Below are positions 13,834 to 21,032 of a stretch of DNA of 22,159 bases, piece after piece. Origin of the DNA: an uncultured Eubacteriales bacterium (GTDB taxonomy: Bacteria > Bacillota > Clostridia > Oscillospirales > Oscillospiraceae); the NCBI GenBank assembly GCA_900548795.1, contig URLT01000020.1:1-22159 (forward strand), read 5' to 3'. The translations under genes were made by a program, and so were the position numbers. How positions within the stretch are numbered: the first letter of the stretch is position 1; every line of letters begins with the position of its first letter. The notes beneath the pieces are model-generated. The model had not been told where the DNA came from and ran no database searches. It worked only from the letters and a program-made list of their open reading frames with translations.

Positions 13834-14828
13834 AGCAGCTTTATCTTATCACGGGCGCCAAGGGGCACCTTGCAAGCACGATCATCCGCTGTCTGCGGGG
13901 GCGCGACTGTCTGATCCGTGGGCTGATCCTCCCGTCGGAGATCGGAGAAGACGACGCCCAGCTCACCTACTATCACGCAGACGTCACAAAGCCGGAAACT
14001 CTGGACGCGTTTTTTGCCGACGCCGAGGGCTGCGAGGTAACGGTCATCCACACGGCCGCGATCATCAGCATCGCCGAAAGGGTCACAAAGCAGCTCTACC
14101 GCGTCAACGTGGCAGGCACGCGAAACATTCTGACCCAGTGCCTGCGCCACAAGGTCAAGCGTCTGGTGTATGTCAGCTCTGTGCACGCCATCCCGGAATC
14201 CTGCAGGAACGCGACCGTCTCGGAGGTTTCGTCCTTCTCGAAGCAAGCAGTCGTGGGAGCCTACGCCTCCACAAAGGCGGAGGCGAGTCAGGCCGTGCTG
14301 GACGCCGTGAAGCAGGGGCTGGACGCCGTGATCGTTCATCCCTCGGGGATCATCGGCCCGTATGACGACGGTCGCAACCACATCGTTCAGCTCATCCAAA
14401 TGTATCTTTCAGGCAAGCTTCCGGCAGGTGTCACGGGCGGTTATGACTTTGTGGACGTGCGCGATGTTGCAGAGGGCTGTCTTCTGGCCGCCGACAAGGG
14501 GTCGGCCGGGAGCTGCTACATCCTCTCCAACCGCTATTTTACCGTCAGAGAACTGCTGGAGTGCGCGCGGCGCGTGGCCGGCGGGCGGCGGCTTCCGTGT
14601 CTGCCGGTGGGGCTGGCGAAGGCCTTTGTTCCGCTTTTCGAGTGGGTCGCCAAGCTGCGCCACACGCGCCCGCTCTTCACGAAATATTCCCTTTACACGA
14701 TCTCCAACAATGTCCACTTCTCTCACGACAAGGCCACCGTCGAGCTGGGCTACACGCCGCGCGATATGCAGGCAACGGTGCGCGACACGATCCTCTGGCT
14801 GCAGGGAAAGGACGTCCCGCTTGCATAA
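13830..14828 (+). CDS. Extended SDR, NAD-dependent epimerase/dehydratase or 3-beta-hydroxysteroid dehydrogenase-like
   Basis: The 332-residue protein is an extended short-chain dehydrogenase. The Rossmann motif is TGAKGHLA (8-15), Asp51 lies in the HADVT segment and VIHTAA is at 72-77. The catalytic set is Ser116/Ser117 (YVSS), Tyr145 and Lys149 (YASTK). The DFVDVRDVA segment (206-214) is typical of sugar-nucleotide epimerases and dihydroflavonol-reductase-like enzymes. The start has GGAGG six bases upstream. The gene stands alone, so context does not reveal the substrate. A role in sugar-nucleotide or small-ketone metabolism is only a family-level guess. Confidence 0.88.
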   Translation: MKQLYLITGAKGHLASTIIRCLRGRDCLIRGLILPSEIGEDDAQLTYYHADVTKPETLDAFFADAEGCEVTVIHTAAIISIAERVTKQLYRVNVAGTRNILTQCLRHKVKRLVYVSSVHAIPESCRNATVSEVSSFSKQAVVGAYASTKAEASQAVLDAVKQGLDAVIVHPSGIIGPYDDGRNHIVQLIQMYLSGKLPAGVTGGYDFVDVRDVAEGCLLAADKGSAGSCYILSNRYFTVRELLECARRVAGGRRLPCLPVGLAKAFVPLFEWVAKLRHTRPLFTKYSLYTISNNVHFSHDKATVELGYTPRDMQATVRDTILWLQGKDVPLA

Positions 14829-14856
14829 TGTCTCCGCGCAGCATTGCGATGCGCGC

Positions 14857-14912
14857 AAAAAAGGACTCGTACCGACCGGATACCGAGGTATCCCAAACCG
14901 GTACGGGTCCTT
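14857..14912 (-). terminator. Terminator of the SASP gene
   Basis: On the minus strand a 14-bp outer stem (14899-14912 with 14861-14874, one mismatch) encloses a perfect 7-bp hairpin (GGATACC-GA-GGTATCC) and is followed by a T run. It lies between the converging SDR and SASP genes. The remaining bases 14913-14998 show no further feature. Confidence 0.8.
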
Positions 14913-14998
14913 GCGCTTATGCGATCATGCTGTGTCGCGCGCGGTATCGTCGGGCGCAGTCAGCCGGAGGCTCGGCCTCGTGCCCGCCTGCCGCGCAG

Positions 14999-15193
14999 TT
15001 ACTTCAGGTTGTTCTCGTAGGCCTCGATCATCTTCTTGACCATCTGTCCGCCGACGGAGCCGGCCTCGCGGGAGCTGAGGTCGCCGTTGTAGCCGTTCTT
15101 CAGGTTGACGCCGACCTCGTTGGCCGCTTCCATCTTGAACTTATCCATGGCGCTGCGCGCCTCCGGGACGTTGATCTGGTTGTTGCTCTTCAT
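14999..15193 (-). CDS. Alpha/beta-type small acid-soluble spore protein (SASP)
   Basis: The 64-residue product matches the alpha/beta SASP family: KFKMEAANEVGV (18-29) with the GPR protease cleavage-type E-V-G region, Y-N-G-D-L-S-SREAGSVGGQMVKKM (35-55) and a short C-terminus. These proteins coat and protect DNA in the dormant spore and are degraded at germination to supply amino acids. The start has AAGGAG ten bases upstream. A sigma-G-like promoter lies in front and a terminator behind, so it is a single-gene unit expressed in the forespore. It shows that the host forms endospores, or descends from an endospore former. Confidence 0.96.
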   Translation of the reverse strand: MKSNNQINVPEARSAMDKFKMEAANEVGVNLKNGYNGDLSSREAGSVGGQMVKKMIEAYENNLK

Positions 15194-15246
15194 GTTTTTT
15201 TCACTCCTTTTTTGTTTCGGAAATCACTGACTGACTTCCTCGCTGC

Positions 15247-15275
15247 TAGTATGAGCCCATCGAAGCAAAATATCA
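15247..15275 (-). promoter_or_regulatory. Sigma-G/sigma-F type forespore promoter of the SASP gene
   Basis: On the minus strand CATACTA (15247-15253) is a perfect sigma-G -10 element, 17 bases downstream of TGATA (15271-15275), close to the sigma-G -35 consensus. The -10 lies 53 bases upstream of the start codon. Confidence 0.75.
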
Positions 15276-15305
15276 TTGTAAATTTATTCTTTGATTCCTG
15301 ATCCC

Positions 15306-15320
15306 GATTCAGAGGTTTCC
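15306..15320. repeat. Solo end of the GGAACCTCTGAATC repeat family
   Basis: GATTCAGAGGTTTCC is the reverse complement of the end motif at 11826-11840 with one change. No partner end or body is seen beside it. The rest of 15321-15593 holds no supported gene; the region has only a doubtful TTGTCG/TGATAT promoter pair near 15485-15515 before the response regulator fragment. Confidence 0.45.
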
Positions 15321-15593
15321 TAGGGCAGCACCGCCCAATTCGGAAAGCAGCTACGTCGGATCCTGCGCCATAAATTGTAGCAACGTTGCATCCGCTCTCT
15401 TTTGTGTGCGGATCGTCAACCCATCGGCATTTTTCGCGCGTCTGCATCCATGTGCAGCGCCGATGCCAGAGCTTTCCAAATTTCTTGTCGACATTTGAAC
15501 GAAAATATGATATTAACTGTGAAAAAATACCGTCTGACTGTGTCGGATATTCCGCCCGACCGGGTTCGGGCGCGGCACGGAGGGAGAAAGCCC

Positions 15594-15818
15594 ATGATCA
15601 AGCTGTTTTTGTGTGACGACAACTGTCTGCATCTGAAATATACGGCAAGCTACCTTGCTACCCTTCCCCTTTGTGCAGCCTTCGATATTCAGACCTTCTC
15701 CGCGCCGCAGGAGCTCCTCGCCGAGCTTCAAAGCGGGAACACCCCGGACATTGCCGTTTTGGACGTGGAAATGCCGAAAATCGACGGGCTTTCTCTGGCA
15801 AAGCGGCTGAACCGCCGG
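15594..15818 (+). pseudogene. Truncated response regulator (receiver domain fragment, AgrA/LytTR style)
   Basis: The first 75 residues read as a response-regulator receiver domain: Asp8-Asp9 acidic pair in LFLCDDN, phosphoacceptor Asp57 in VLDVEMP, then the IDGLSLAKRL helix. After residue 75 the reading frame continues as Arg-rich, low-complexity sequence with no match to the rest of the receiver: the conserved Thr/Ser and Lys and any output domain are missing. GGAGGGA lies upstream of the ATG. No histidine kinase is nearby. The N-terminal style suggests a LytTR/AgrA regulator, but the output domain is gone, so this is a guess. A decayed gene is the simplest reading. Confidence 0.75.
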
Positions 15819-16153
15819 CATTTCTCTGCGCGCAAGCCCGTCCGGCAGCGCCCTCGCAGGCGTTTCATTTCGCGGCGATTATATCATATCTCGCTACTTT
15901 ATGCAAGTGTACAGTTAATAGAATGTCCTTTTATTATCTGTATGTATGGCTGTGTTTTCCCTTCTCGGCGCCGTCCGCGCGGTTCCCTGCGCCGAAGCCC
16001 TTGCTTCCGCAGCTCCCGAGACGATCGCCGACCGGTTGCGCAGCGCTTGAGCGGCCGACTCAAAAGCCGCGCAGAAAAATTGTGTCGTTCGGCTGCACGC
16101 TGTCATAGGCTGTCAAAGGAGGGCAGCAAAGTCCTCCGGAGAGGGGTGCGACT
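15819..16153. other. Intergenic region before the DUF11 gene
   Basis: Beyond the receiver break, an AT-rich patch (about 15878-15955) is followed by GC-rich sequence. No supported gene or convincing promoter is found. A small hairpin GGAGG-gcagcaaagt-CCTCC (about 16120-16139) lies just before the ribosome binding site AGAGGGG of the next gene. Confidence 0.4.
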
Positions 16154-17023
16154 ATGGCAACATTCAGCAATCGGGCAACCATGACCTACAACGGCAACAC
16201 CGTCAGCTCCAACCTGGTCACCGGCGAGATCGTGCAGGTTCTGACGATGGACAAAACCGCAGTCGGGACGGAGTATGAACCGGGTGAGACGGTTTCCTAC
16301 GTCATCAACCTGCGCAACAGCGGCACGGCGCCGATCACCGGGCTGACCGTCACGGACGATCTCGGCACGTACCGTCTGACACCGCCGACGGGCGTTCCGA
16401 TCTCGGTCACGCCGCTGACCTATACAGAGGGCACGGTGCGGTATTTTCAAAACGGCGTCGCGCAGGCCGCGCCTGCAGTCACTGCGGCGGAAAACGGCAT
16501 CCGCTTCGATGGGATCACCGTTCCCGCGGGCGGCGTGGCGACGCTGGCATACCGCGCACAGGTAAACGACTTTGCAAACACCGGGGCAGGCGGCCAGATC
16601 GTCAATACCGTCACGGCGAACGGCGGCGGGCTGGCCGAGCCGGTCACGGCAACGGAGACGGTCAACGCCACGCAGGCGGCGCGGCTGGTGATCCGCAAGG
16701 CCGTCTCGCCGACGCAGGTCAACGACAACGGCACGCTGACCTATCGCTTCCTGATCGAGAACATGGGCAACGCTCCGGCCGACGCAGCGGCTGCCGTCGT
16801 TGTGAGCGACACGTTCGATCCGATCCTGAACAACCTCGCCGTGAACTACAACGGAGAGCCGCTCGCGGCAAACGGCTACACCTACGCGCCGGCAACGGGT
16901 GTCTTCAGCACAACGGCCGGCGCCGTCACCGTCCCGGCCGCGACCGTCACGCAGGATCCGCTCACCGGTGCGTTTACCACCGTGCCCGGCACCGCCACTC
17001 TGGAAGTGACCGGCACGATCTGA
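16154..17023 (+). CDS. DUF11-domain protein of unknown function without signal peptide
   Basis: The 289-residue protein has two beta-rich DUF11-like (conserved repeat) domains, about 31-150 and 170-289. Each opens with a K-x-A/V-x-P/G segment and contains the family pattern of Y-x-I/F-x-L/I-x-N-x-G followed by V-x-D (YVINLRNSG...VTDDL; YRFLIENMG...VSDTF). The N-terminus (MATFSNRATMTYNG) is short and polar, with no signal peptide, no lipobox and no LPXTG or membrane anchor. It is rich in Thr, Val, Ala and Gly and contains no cysteine. Related short DUF11 proteins are common in Clostridia; the role is unknown. A spore-surface or other mother-cell structural role would explain the missing signal but is speculation. 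It is transcribed alone. Confidence 0.8.
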   Translation: MATFSNRATMTYNGNTVSSNLVTGEIVQVLTMDKTAVGTEYEPGETVSYVINLRNSGTAPITGLTVTDDLGTYRLTPPTGVPISVTPLTYTEGTVRYFQNGVAQAAPAVTAAENGIRFDGITVPAGGVATLAYRAQVNDFANTGAGGQIVNTVTANGGGLAEPVTATETVNATQAARLVIRKAVSPTQVNDNGTLTYRFLIENMGNAPADAAAAVVVSDTFDPILNNLAVNYNGEPLAANGYTYAPATGVFSTTAGAVTVPAATVTQDPLTGAFTTVPGTATLEVTGTI

Positions 17024-17325
17024 TGCCGGAAAATGTGCGTGTGCCAAACACACAGGCTTGCTGATTAACAACTCTATTCACGAAGCCGTATGATAAAATC
17101 CCGGGGTGCCTCAGACGCGGCATCCCGGGGAGAGAGGAAAACCGAGGCTCCGTCGCGCGCCATGCCGCGTCTGCCGCAGCGCCAAGCATCCGGCTCCGGA
17201 GAACCCGGGAGTCTCCCCTGCTCCGGTCAATGACATAAAATCAGAAAAAACCGCCGAAACAGTTGCGTTTCCTGCGATTCTGTGTTAAAATAAAAAAGAA
17301 ATATTGAACGAAGGGAAGAACAACC
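17024..17325. other. Intergenic region between the DUF11 gene and yebC
   Basis: A GC-rich hairpin at about 17097-17129 (CCCGGGGTGCC/GGCATCCCGGGG) has an ATTTTA on its minus-strand side only and is a poor terminator for the DUF11 gene. No gene is supported here. The yebC promoter is annotated separately. Confidence 0.45.
17263..17291 (+). promoter_or_regulatory. Promoter of yebC
   Basis: TTGCGT (17263-17268), a 17-base spacer and TAAAAT (17286-17291), 34 bases before the start codon. Confidence 0.65.
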
Positions 17326-18063
17326 ATGTCGGGTCATTCCAAATGGCATAACATTCAAAAGACAAAGGGTGCGCAGGACGCGAAGCGTGCGGCGGCCTTC
17401 ACCAAAATCGCAAAGGAAATGTACGTTGCGGTGAAGGAAGGCGGCGGCTCTGCCGACCCGAACTATAACTCCCGTCTGGCAACCGTCATCACCAAGGCCA
17501 AGGCGGCGAACATGCCCAACGACAACATCAAGCGCGTGCTTGAAAAGGCGGCCTCCGCCGGCAGCGGCGACGCCTATGATGCCATCACCTACGAGGGCTA
17601 TGGCCCTGCCGGCATCGCCGTGATCGTCGAGACCATGACCGATAACCGCAACCGCACCGCCGGCAATATGCGCCACCATTTCGACAAATACGGCGGCAAG
17701 ATGGGCGCCAACGGATGCGTGAGCTGGAACTTCTCGAAGAAGGGTGTGCTCGTGATCGACAACGAGGACGGCGACTATGAGGAGGACGACGTCATGATGG
17801 ACGCCATGGACTGCGGCGCAGACGATTTCGAGGCCGAGGAAGACTGCTTCACGATCTACACCCAGCCTGACGACTTCAACGCCGTCGCCGATGGCATGAG
17901 CGCAAAGGGCTACAGCTTTGCCTCCGCGCAGATCGAAATGGTTCCGGGCGAGTATAAAAAGCTCGAAAATCCGGACGACATTACCAACATGGAGAAGATG
18001 CTCGACATCTTTGACGATGATGACGACGTCCAGAACGTCTGGCACAACTGGGATCGCGACTGA
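17326..18063 (+). CDS. yebC: YebC/PmpR family protein (TACO1-like regulator or translation factor)
   Basis: The 245-residue product is a full-length YebC family protein with the diagnostic N-terminus MSGHSKWHNIQ and KG-AQDAKRAAAFTK (1-27), the DNIKRVLEKA helix (65-74), YEGYGPAGIAVIVE (88-101), DNRNRTAGNMRHHFDKYGG (106-124) and a C-terminal acidic tail. Members have been described as DNA-binding regulators (PmpR) and, more recently, as ribosome-associated factors that ease translation of proline-rich stretches; mitochondrial TACO1 is a homologue. AAGGGAAG precedes the ATG by about 10 bases. The gene is often near ruvC, but here it is monocistronic with its own promoter and terminator. Confidence 0.97.
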   Translation: MSGHSKWHNIQKTKGAQDAKRAAAFTKIAKEMYVAVKEGGGSADPNYNSRLATVITKAKAANMPNDNIKRVLEKAASAGSGDAYDAITYEGYGPAGIAVIVETMTDNRNRTAGNMRHHFDKYGGKMGANGCVSWNFSKKGVLVIDNEDGDYEEDDVMMDAMDCGADDFEAEEDCFTIYTQPDDFNAVADGMSAKGYSFASAQIEMVPGEYKKLENPDDITNMEKMLDIFDDDDDVQNVWHNWDRD

Positions 18064-18120
18064 ATCACGCCCACTTGAGCAAGGCGCGCTCCTCTCCTGC
18101 GGCGCCGCTGCGCTGCTGAT

Positions 18121-18172
18121 ACCGCAAATTCCGGCATTAGGCGTTTGCCCGATGCCGGAATTTGCGGTTTTT
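18121..18172 (+). terminator. Strong terminator after yebC
   Basis: A 17-bp perfect stem (18121-18137 with 18152-18168), a 14-base loop and a T run. Confidence 0.92.
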
Positions 18173-18300
18173 GCGGTTCTATCAACGCGCCGTGCGCCGA
18201 AGAGCCGGCTTCAACGTGAAAAGCGTTCATCAAGAGTCCGCCGTGTCAGCCATTGTCGTCCCTTATCGTTAAACGGAGCGCGCATAAAACGCCCCGATCC

Positions 18301-18597
18301 CTATCGATCCGAGTCCCGATAAACGCTCCATGTGCTCGTGAAATCCGGATCAACAACCGTCTCGCCGGTCGAGCGCAGCCTATATTCTCCCTTTGGCGCC
18401 GGTTTTGTGGAGCGCAAATCAGGAGGGAGGCCAAACAGCTCTCCGTTCTTTTGCCTGAACAGGATCTGCTGCTCGTTTGCCTCGATTACGGTTCCCCAGT
18501 ATTGCTTCTGCTCAAGGATCTCATTGTCCCTTGTGTAATATGTGATTCCGACCAGAATCGTTTTCCCGAGTAAATCAGAGATGGATCGCTCAGCCAT
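18301..18597 (-). CDS. Small conserved hypothetical protein (98 aa)
   Basis: The minus-strand ATG at 18595-18597 has GGAGGG six bases upstream and gives a 98-residue protein; the longer in-frame start is less likely. The sequence looks like a real small globular domain: an N-terminal DLLGKTILVGITYY strand region, EQKQYWGTV, then LPPDLRSTKPAPKGEYRLRS (about 60-79) and VVDPDF near the end. I recall similar small proteins in diverse bacteria without an assigned function; some occur among immunity-type genes. No signal peptide or membrane segment is present. It is the most downstream gene of the accessory stretch. Confidence 0.7.
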   Translation of the reverse strand: MAERSISDLLGKTILVGITYYTRDNEILEQKQYWGTVIEANEQQILFRQKNGELFGLPPDLRSTKPAPKGEYRLRSTGETVVDPDFTSTWSVYRDSDR

Positions 18598-18894
18598 GTC
18601 TTTCCCTCCGTAGCACCGGTTTCGCGTTTTGTAATGCATAAAAGAATTGCTGTTTCGGTTTCGGCACGGTTGAATCCTGCGCCAGACTTAAATAGTCAAC
18701 GCATCCACGAAACCGCCGGTTTTTTGCAACAATTCTCTGAATATCAAGCAAGGTGAAGCAGTCATTTGTCGCCGCATACCAAAGCAACTGTGCATAGGCT
18801 TCGGAGCAAATTTTTAGCTTGCAAATGGCGTTTAATGGATACAACGAAATGGAGCAGTATGAAATTGCCACTAAAAATGTCCGGCGCAGCTTCT

Positions 18895-18940
18895 GATATG
18901 TACCCCCAATACAGGGTGTCCAGTATTGGGGGTACATATC
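18895..18940. repeat. 18-bp perfect inverted repeat (long hairpin)
   Basis: GATATGTACCCCCAATAC (18895-18912) pairs perfectly with GTATTGGGGGTACATATC (18923-18940) around a 10-base loop. There is no adjacent T run, so it is not an ordinary terminator. It directly abuts the repeat end at 18941-18966. The 348-base minus-strand open frame starting inside it (18590-18937) overlaps the small protein gene, has no ribosome binding site and is not called as a gene. Confidence 0.85.
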
Positions 18941-18966
18941 ACGCAGCTGATTGATTCAGAGGTTCC
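18941..18966. repeat. End of the CTGATTGATTCAGAGGTTCC repeat family
   Basis: ACGCAGCTGATTGATTCAGA followed by GGTTCC matches the right end of the element at 5679-5838 almost exactly. It lies between the long hairpin and the next gene. Confidence 0.65.
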
Positions 18967-18981
18967 TTAAATAATTGCGGT

Positions 18982-19536
18982 TCAAAAGAGCGACCCAAAC
19001 GCAACGGCATGTGCTTCTATTCCAACAAACCAGCGCCCTCCGACCTCATGTTGTGAAACGTCTACATAAAGTGCTCCGATACCTTTTATACAAATGCACA
19101 CGCCATCCGTTATTTCGTATCCACTAATCAGAATTGATACACCCGCGTAGTGTTCGTGAATTGCTGCTATGATCTCATCGCGCAGGGCGATCGCATCCGC
19201 CGCCCGTTCAAAGTCCGTCTCTGCCGAAAATTGCTCCATCCGATCGGAGCGGGTATCGATCAAAAACTCGACTTGAAACGGCTGCTGTGAAAACGTAAAC
19301 TTAACGTCGGTATAGCGCAGCTCACGCCAGATTTGATCTTTATCCGGTTCAACCGTCTCAGCGGGTTGTCCCAATTCGGACTTTAGGGCAGATTCTTTCA
19401 TCCAAAAAGAAATTTTGCGATCCTCAAAAAACCACATTTTTCCCAGTTGATGCTTGCCGATCACAACAACTGCAAAAAACAGGCAAATGAGCACGAGCAG
19501 GCCGCACAGAATGCTTCTCAAAATTTTTCGTATCAT
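18982..19536 (-). CDS. Single-pass membrane protein of unknown function
   Basis: The 184-residue product begins MIRKILRS and has one hydrophobic segment (about 8-27); the remainder would lie outside the membrane. Two motifs of note are a WFFEDRKISFWMKESALKSELGQP stretch (35-58), where an initial loop resembles proteins that begin with a small lipoprotein-like SmpA region, and ICIKGIGALYVDV near the C-terminus. I do not recognise a named family. The ATG at 19534-19536 has AAGGAG nine bases upstream and is preferred over the upstream in-frame ATG at 19614. It follows the YcxB-like gene on the same strand after about 130 bases. Confidence 0.7.
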   Translation of the reverse strand: MIRKILRSILCGLLVLICLFFAVVVIGKHQLGKMWFFEDRKISFWMKESALKSELGQPAETVEPDKDQIWRELRYTDVKFTFSQQPFQVEFLIDTRSDRMEQFSAETDFERAADAIALRDEIIAAIHEHYAGVSILISGYEITDGVCICIKGIGALYVDVSQHEVGGRWFVGIEAHAVAFGSLF

Positions 19537-19665
19537 AATACTGTCTCCTTTGCTTCTGCTATGCGGCGGTTTCCGCTGTTTTCCTGCCGCAAAGATTTTC
19601 GGGATTTGATGCATAAATAAGCTGATTGTCTTGATTCATCCCGCTTCTGCTAACTCAGAAGCAGC

Positions 19666-20676
19666 TCATCCTAATACGGTACACAATTTAATTTCGTTCG
19701 CATAGTAATAATACTTTCCCTTGGTTCGCCTTGCAAGCAGAACCGCCTCTTGCCCGTCGCGAATTGGAATATTCACGCCTACATTGCCGTATTCATCCGT
19801 CAGCGTGAGCGGTTCTGTCTCATCCTCTGTCGTTATAAATACCAGCAAATATCGGTTTTGTTCCACGTCTCGCATGTCAGCCGTCGTATTATTAATCGGC
19901 ACAATAATATGTTCAACCTCGGTGTTGCCGAAAAGTGTGTTGCGCGTGTAGAGGTAAAGCTGGGAATCGTCCTCCTCCACATAGCACCGCATAAGCCAGA
20001 AGCTTTCGCCGGAAAAAACGGTCTCCATCTTCCAGTCGACCTCCTCCGGGTAATCCTGTTGAATCTGCTCGTAGATTTCCGAATACGCATTGCGTGTATC
20101 GTTTCGGAGTGCGTTGGCCGCAATCATGCCACTCGCCAGCATCACAAGCAGCACGCCAAGCGTGATCCACCGGGTTCGCGGCTTGGTTGCCCTGCGCCTA
20201 TAAATCTTCGCCTGCGGCGCAAATTGGCTCAGGCGCGCCACAAGCTCCGGCGCATTGACGTCGTCCTCTGGGCTGCATTCAAAGAGAAGCGCCTCGCGCA
20301 TCGCGATGTTCAACACGACCGCGTTGCCGCAGATGCCCATCGACTCAAGGAGGGAATACGGGCGCATACAGGTGTGCTTTCCCGGGGCAGAGACCTCGAA
20401 ACGATCCTCATAAAATGTAACTGTCATATCGGGCAGCTTGCGCAGCCTTCTCACAGCGCGGCAATAGAAAAACGTGTACAGGCCGAACAAAACGAGCGCG
20501 AGCACCAGATCGATCCCGGTGGCCAAGCCCTGATAGCAATACCAGTTTTTGCACGCCCAAGCTCCGAACAGCACAGCGGTGAGCAGCAGCGGCCACTGGG
20601 TATATTGGGACAAATAGAGTGCGGCTTTCTCATGCAAATTGCACTTTGTGTTCTTGCAGGTAAACAGTGGTTCCAT
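19666..20676 (-). CDS. Membrane protein with YcxB-like domain
   Basis: The 336-residue protein has two N-terminal membrane segments (about 28-46 and 52-72), a cytoplasmic beta-rich domain (about 82-160, with VTFYEDRFEV...PYSLLESMGICGNAVVLNI) that resembles the YcxB-like C-terminal domain, a third membrane segment (about 170-190) and an exported soluble domain (191-336). The YcxB resemblance is by pattern only. The ribosome binding site is weak (AGAGA). It sits between the RHS remnant and the single-pass membrane gene. Membrane proteins of this type are frequent among immunity or accessory genes next to toxin loci, but the function is not established. Confidence 0.7.
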   Translation of the reverse strand: MEPLFTCKNTKCNLHEKAALYLSQYTQWPLLLTAVLFGAWACKNWYCYQGLATGIDLVLALVLFGLYTFFYCRAVRRLRKLPDMTVTFYEDRFEVSAPGKHTCMRPYSLLESMGICGNAVVLNIAMREALLFECSPEDDVNAPELVARLSQFAPQAKIYRRRATKPRTRWITLGVLLVMLASGMIAANALRNDTRNAYSEIYEQIQQDYPEEVDWKMETVFSGESFWLMRCYVEEDDSQLYLYTRNTLFGNTEVEHIIVPINNTTADMRDVEQNRYLLVFITTEDETEPLTLTDEYGNVGVNIPIRDGQEAVLLARRTKGKYYYYANEIKLCTVLG

Positions 20677-20717
20677 ATTCTCTAATTTCTTTCATCTCAT
20701 GTAGGCTAGGTAACGGT

Positions 20718-21032
20718 CTACCACGGAGCAAGCGTCCATCTACCGCCGTCGGCGTCCAGCTCCGCGCTGCGGATCAGGCGGCCGAGGGAATCGTACTCGA
20801 AGCGGTAACTCGCAAGCTCGCCCGTCGAATCGCCGTAGCTCAAGCGCGCAAGCGAACCCTCGGCGTTGTAAGTATAGGCAACGTAACTACCGCTATTATA
20901 CGACTTCCTGACCAATCTGTCAAGCCGGTCATAGGTGTAGCTGACGGAATCGCCGTTGGCGTAGGTCGTGGATTTCAGATTGCCGCCGCGCGTGGTGTCG
21001 TTAAATGCGCCGGTCAGTCCGCTTCCGGTAAA
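20718..21032 (-). pseudogene. RHS/YD-repeat protein remnant
   Basis: The minus-strand frame reads as YD repeats: SYTYDRLDRLVRK, AYTYNAEGSLARL and YRFEYDSLGRLIRSAEL, with the spacing of RHS/wall-associated toxin delivery proteins. It is open without a start codon from about 21032 and stops at TAG 20718-20720 after only about 100 residues, so it is a core fragment lacking the shell ends, the DPxG boundary and a toxin tip. Its upstream end runs into the 3' end of the lipoprotein gene in a different frame (overlap about 21014-21032), which marks a rearrangement breakpoint. Confidence 0.8.

Noticed and set aside
15402..16184. Full 260-codon reading of the response regulator frame
   Set aside because: Only residues from 15594 to 15818 resemble a receiver domain. 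The rest is Arg-rich, matches no output domain and runs into the next gene.
17097..17129. Terminator for the DUF11 gene
   Set aside because: The hairpin is strong but the T-rich side is on the opposite strand, so it does not fit as a plus-strand rho-independent terminator.
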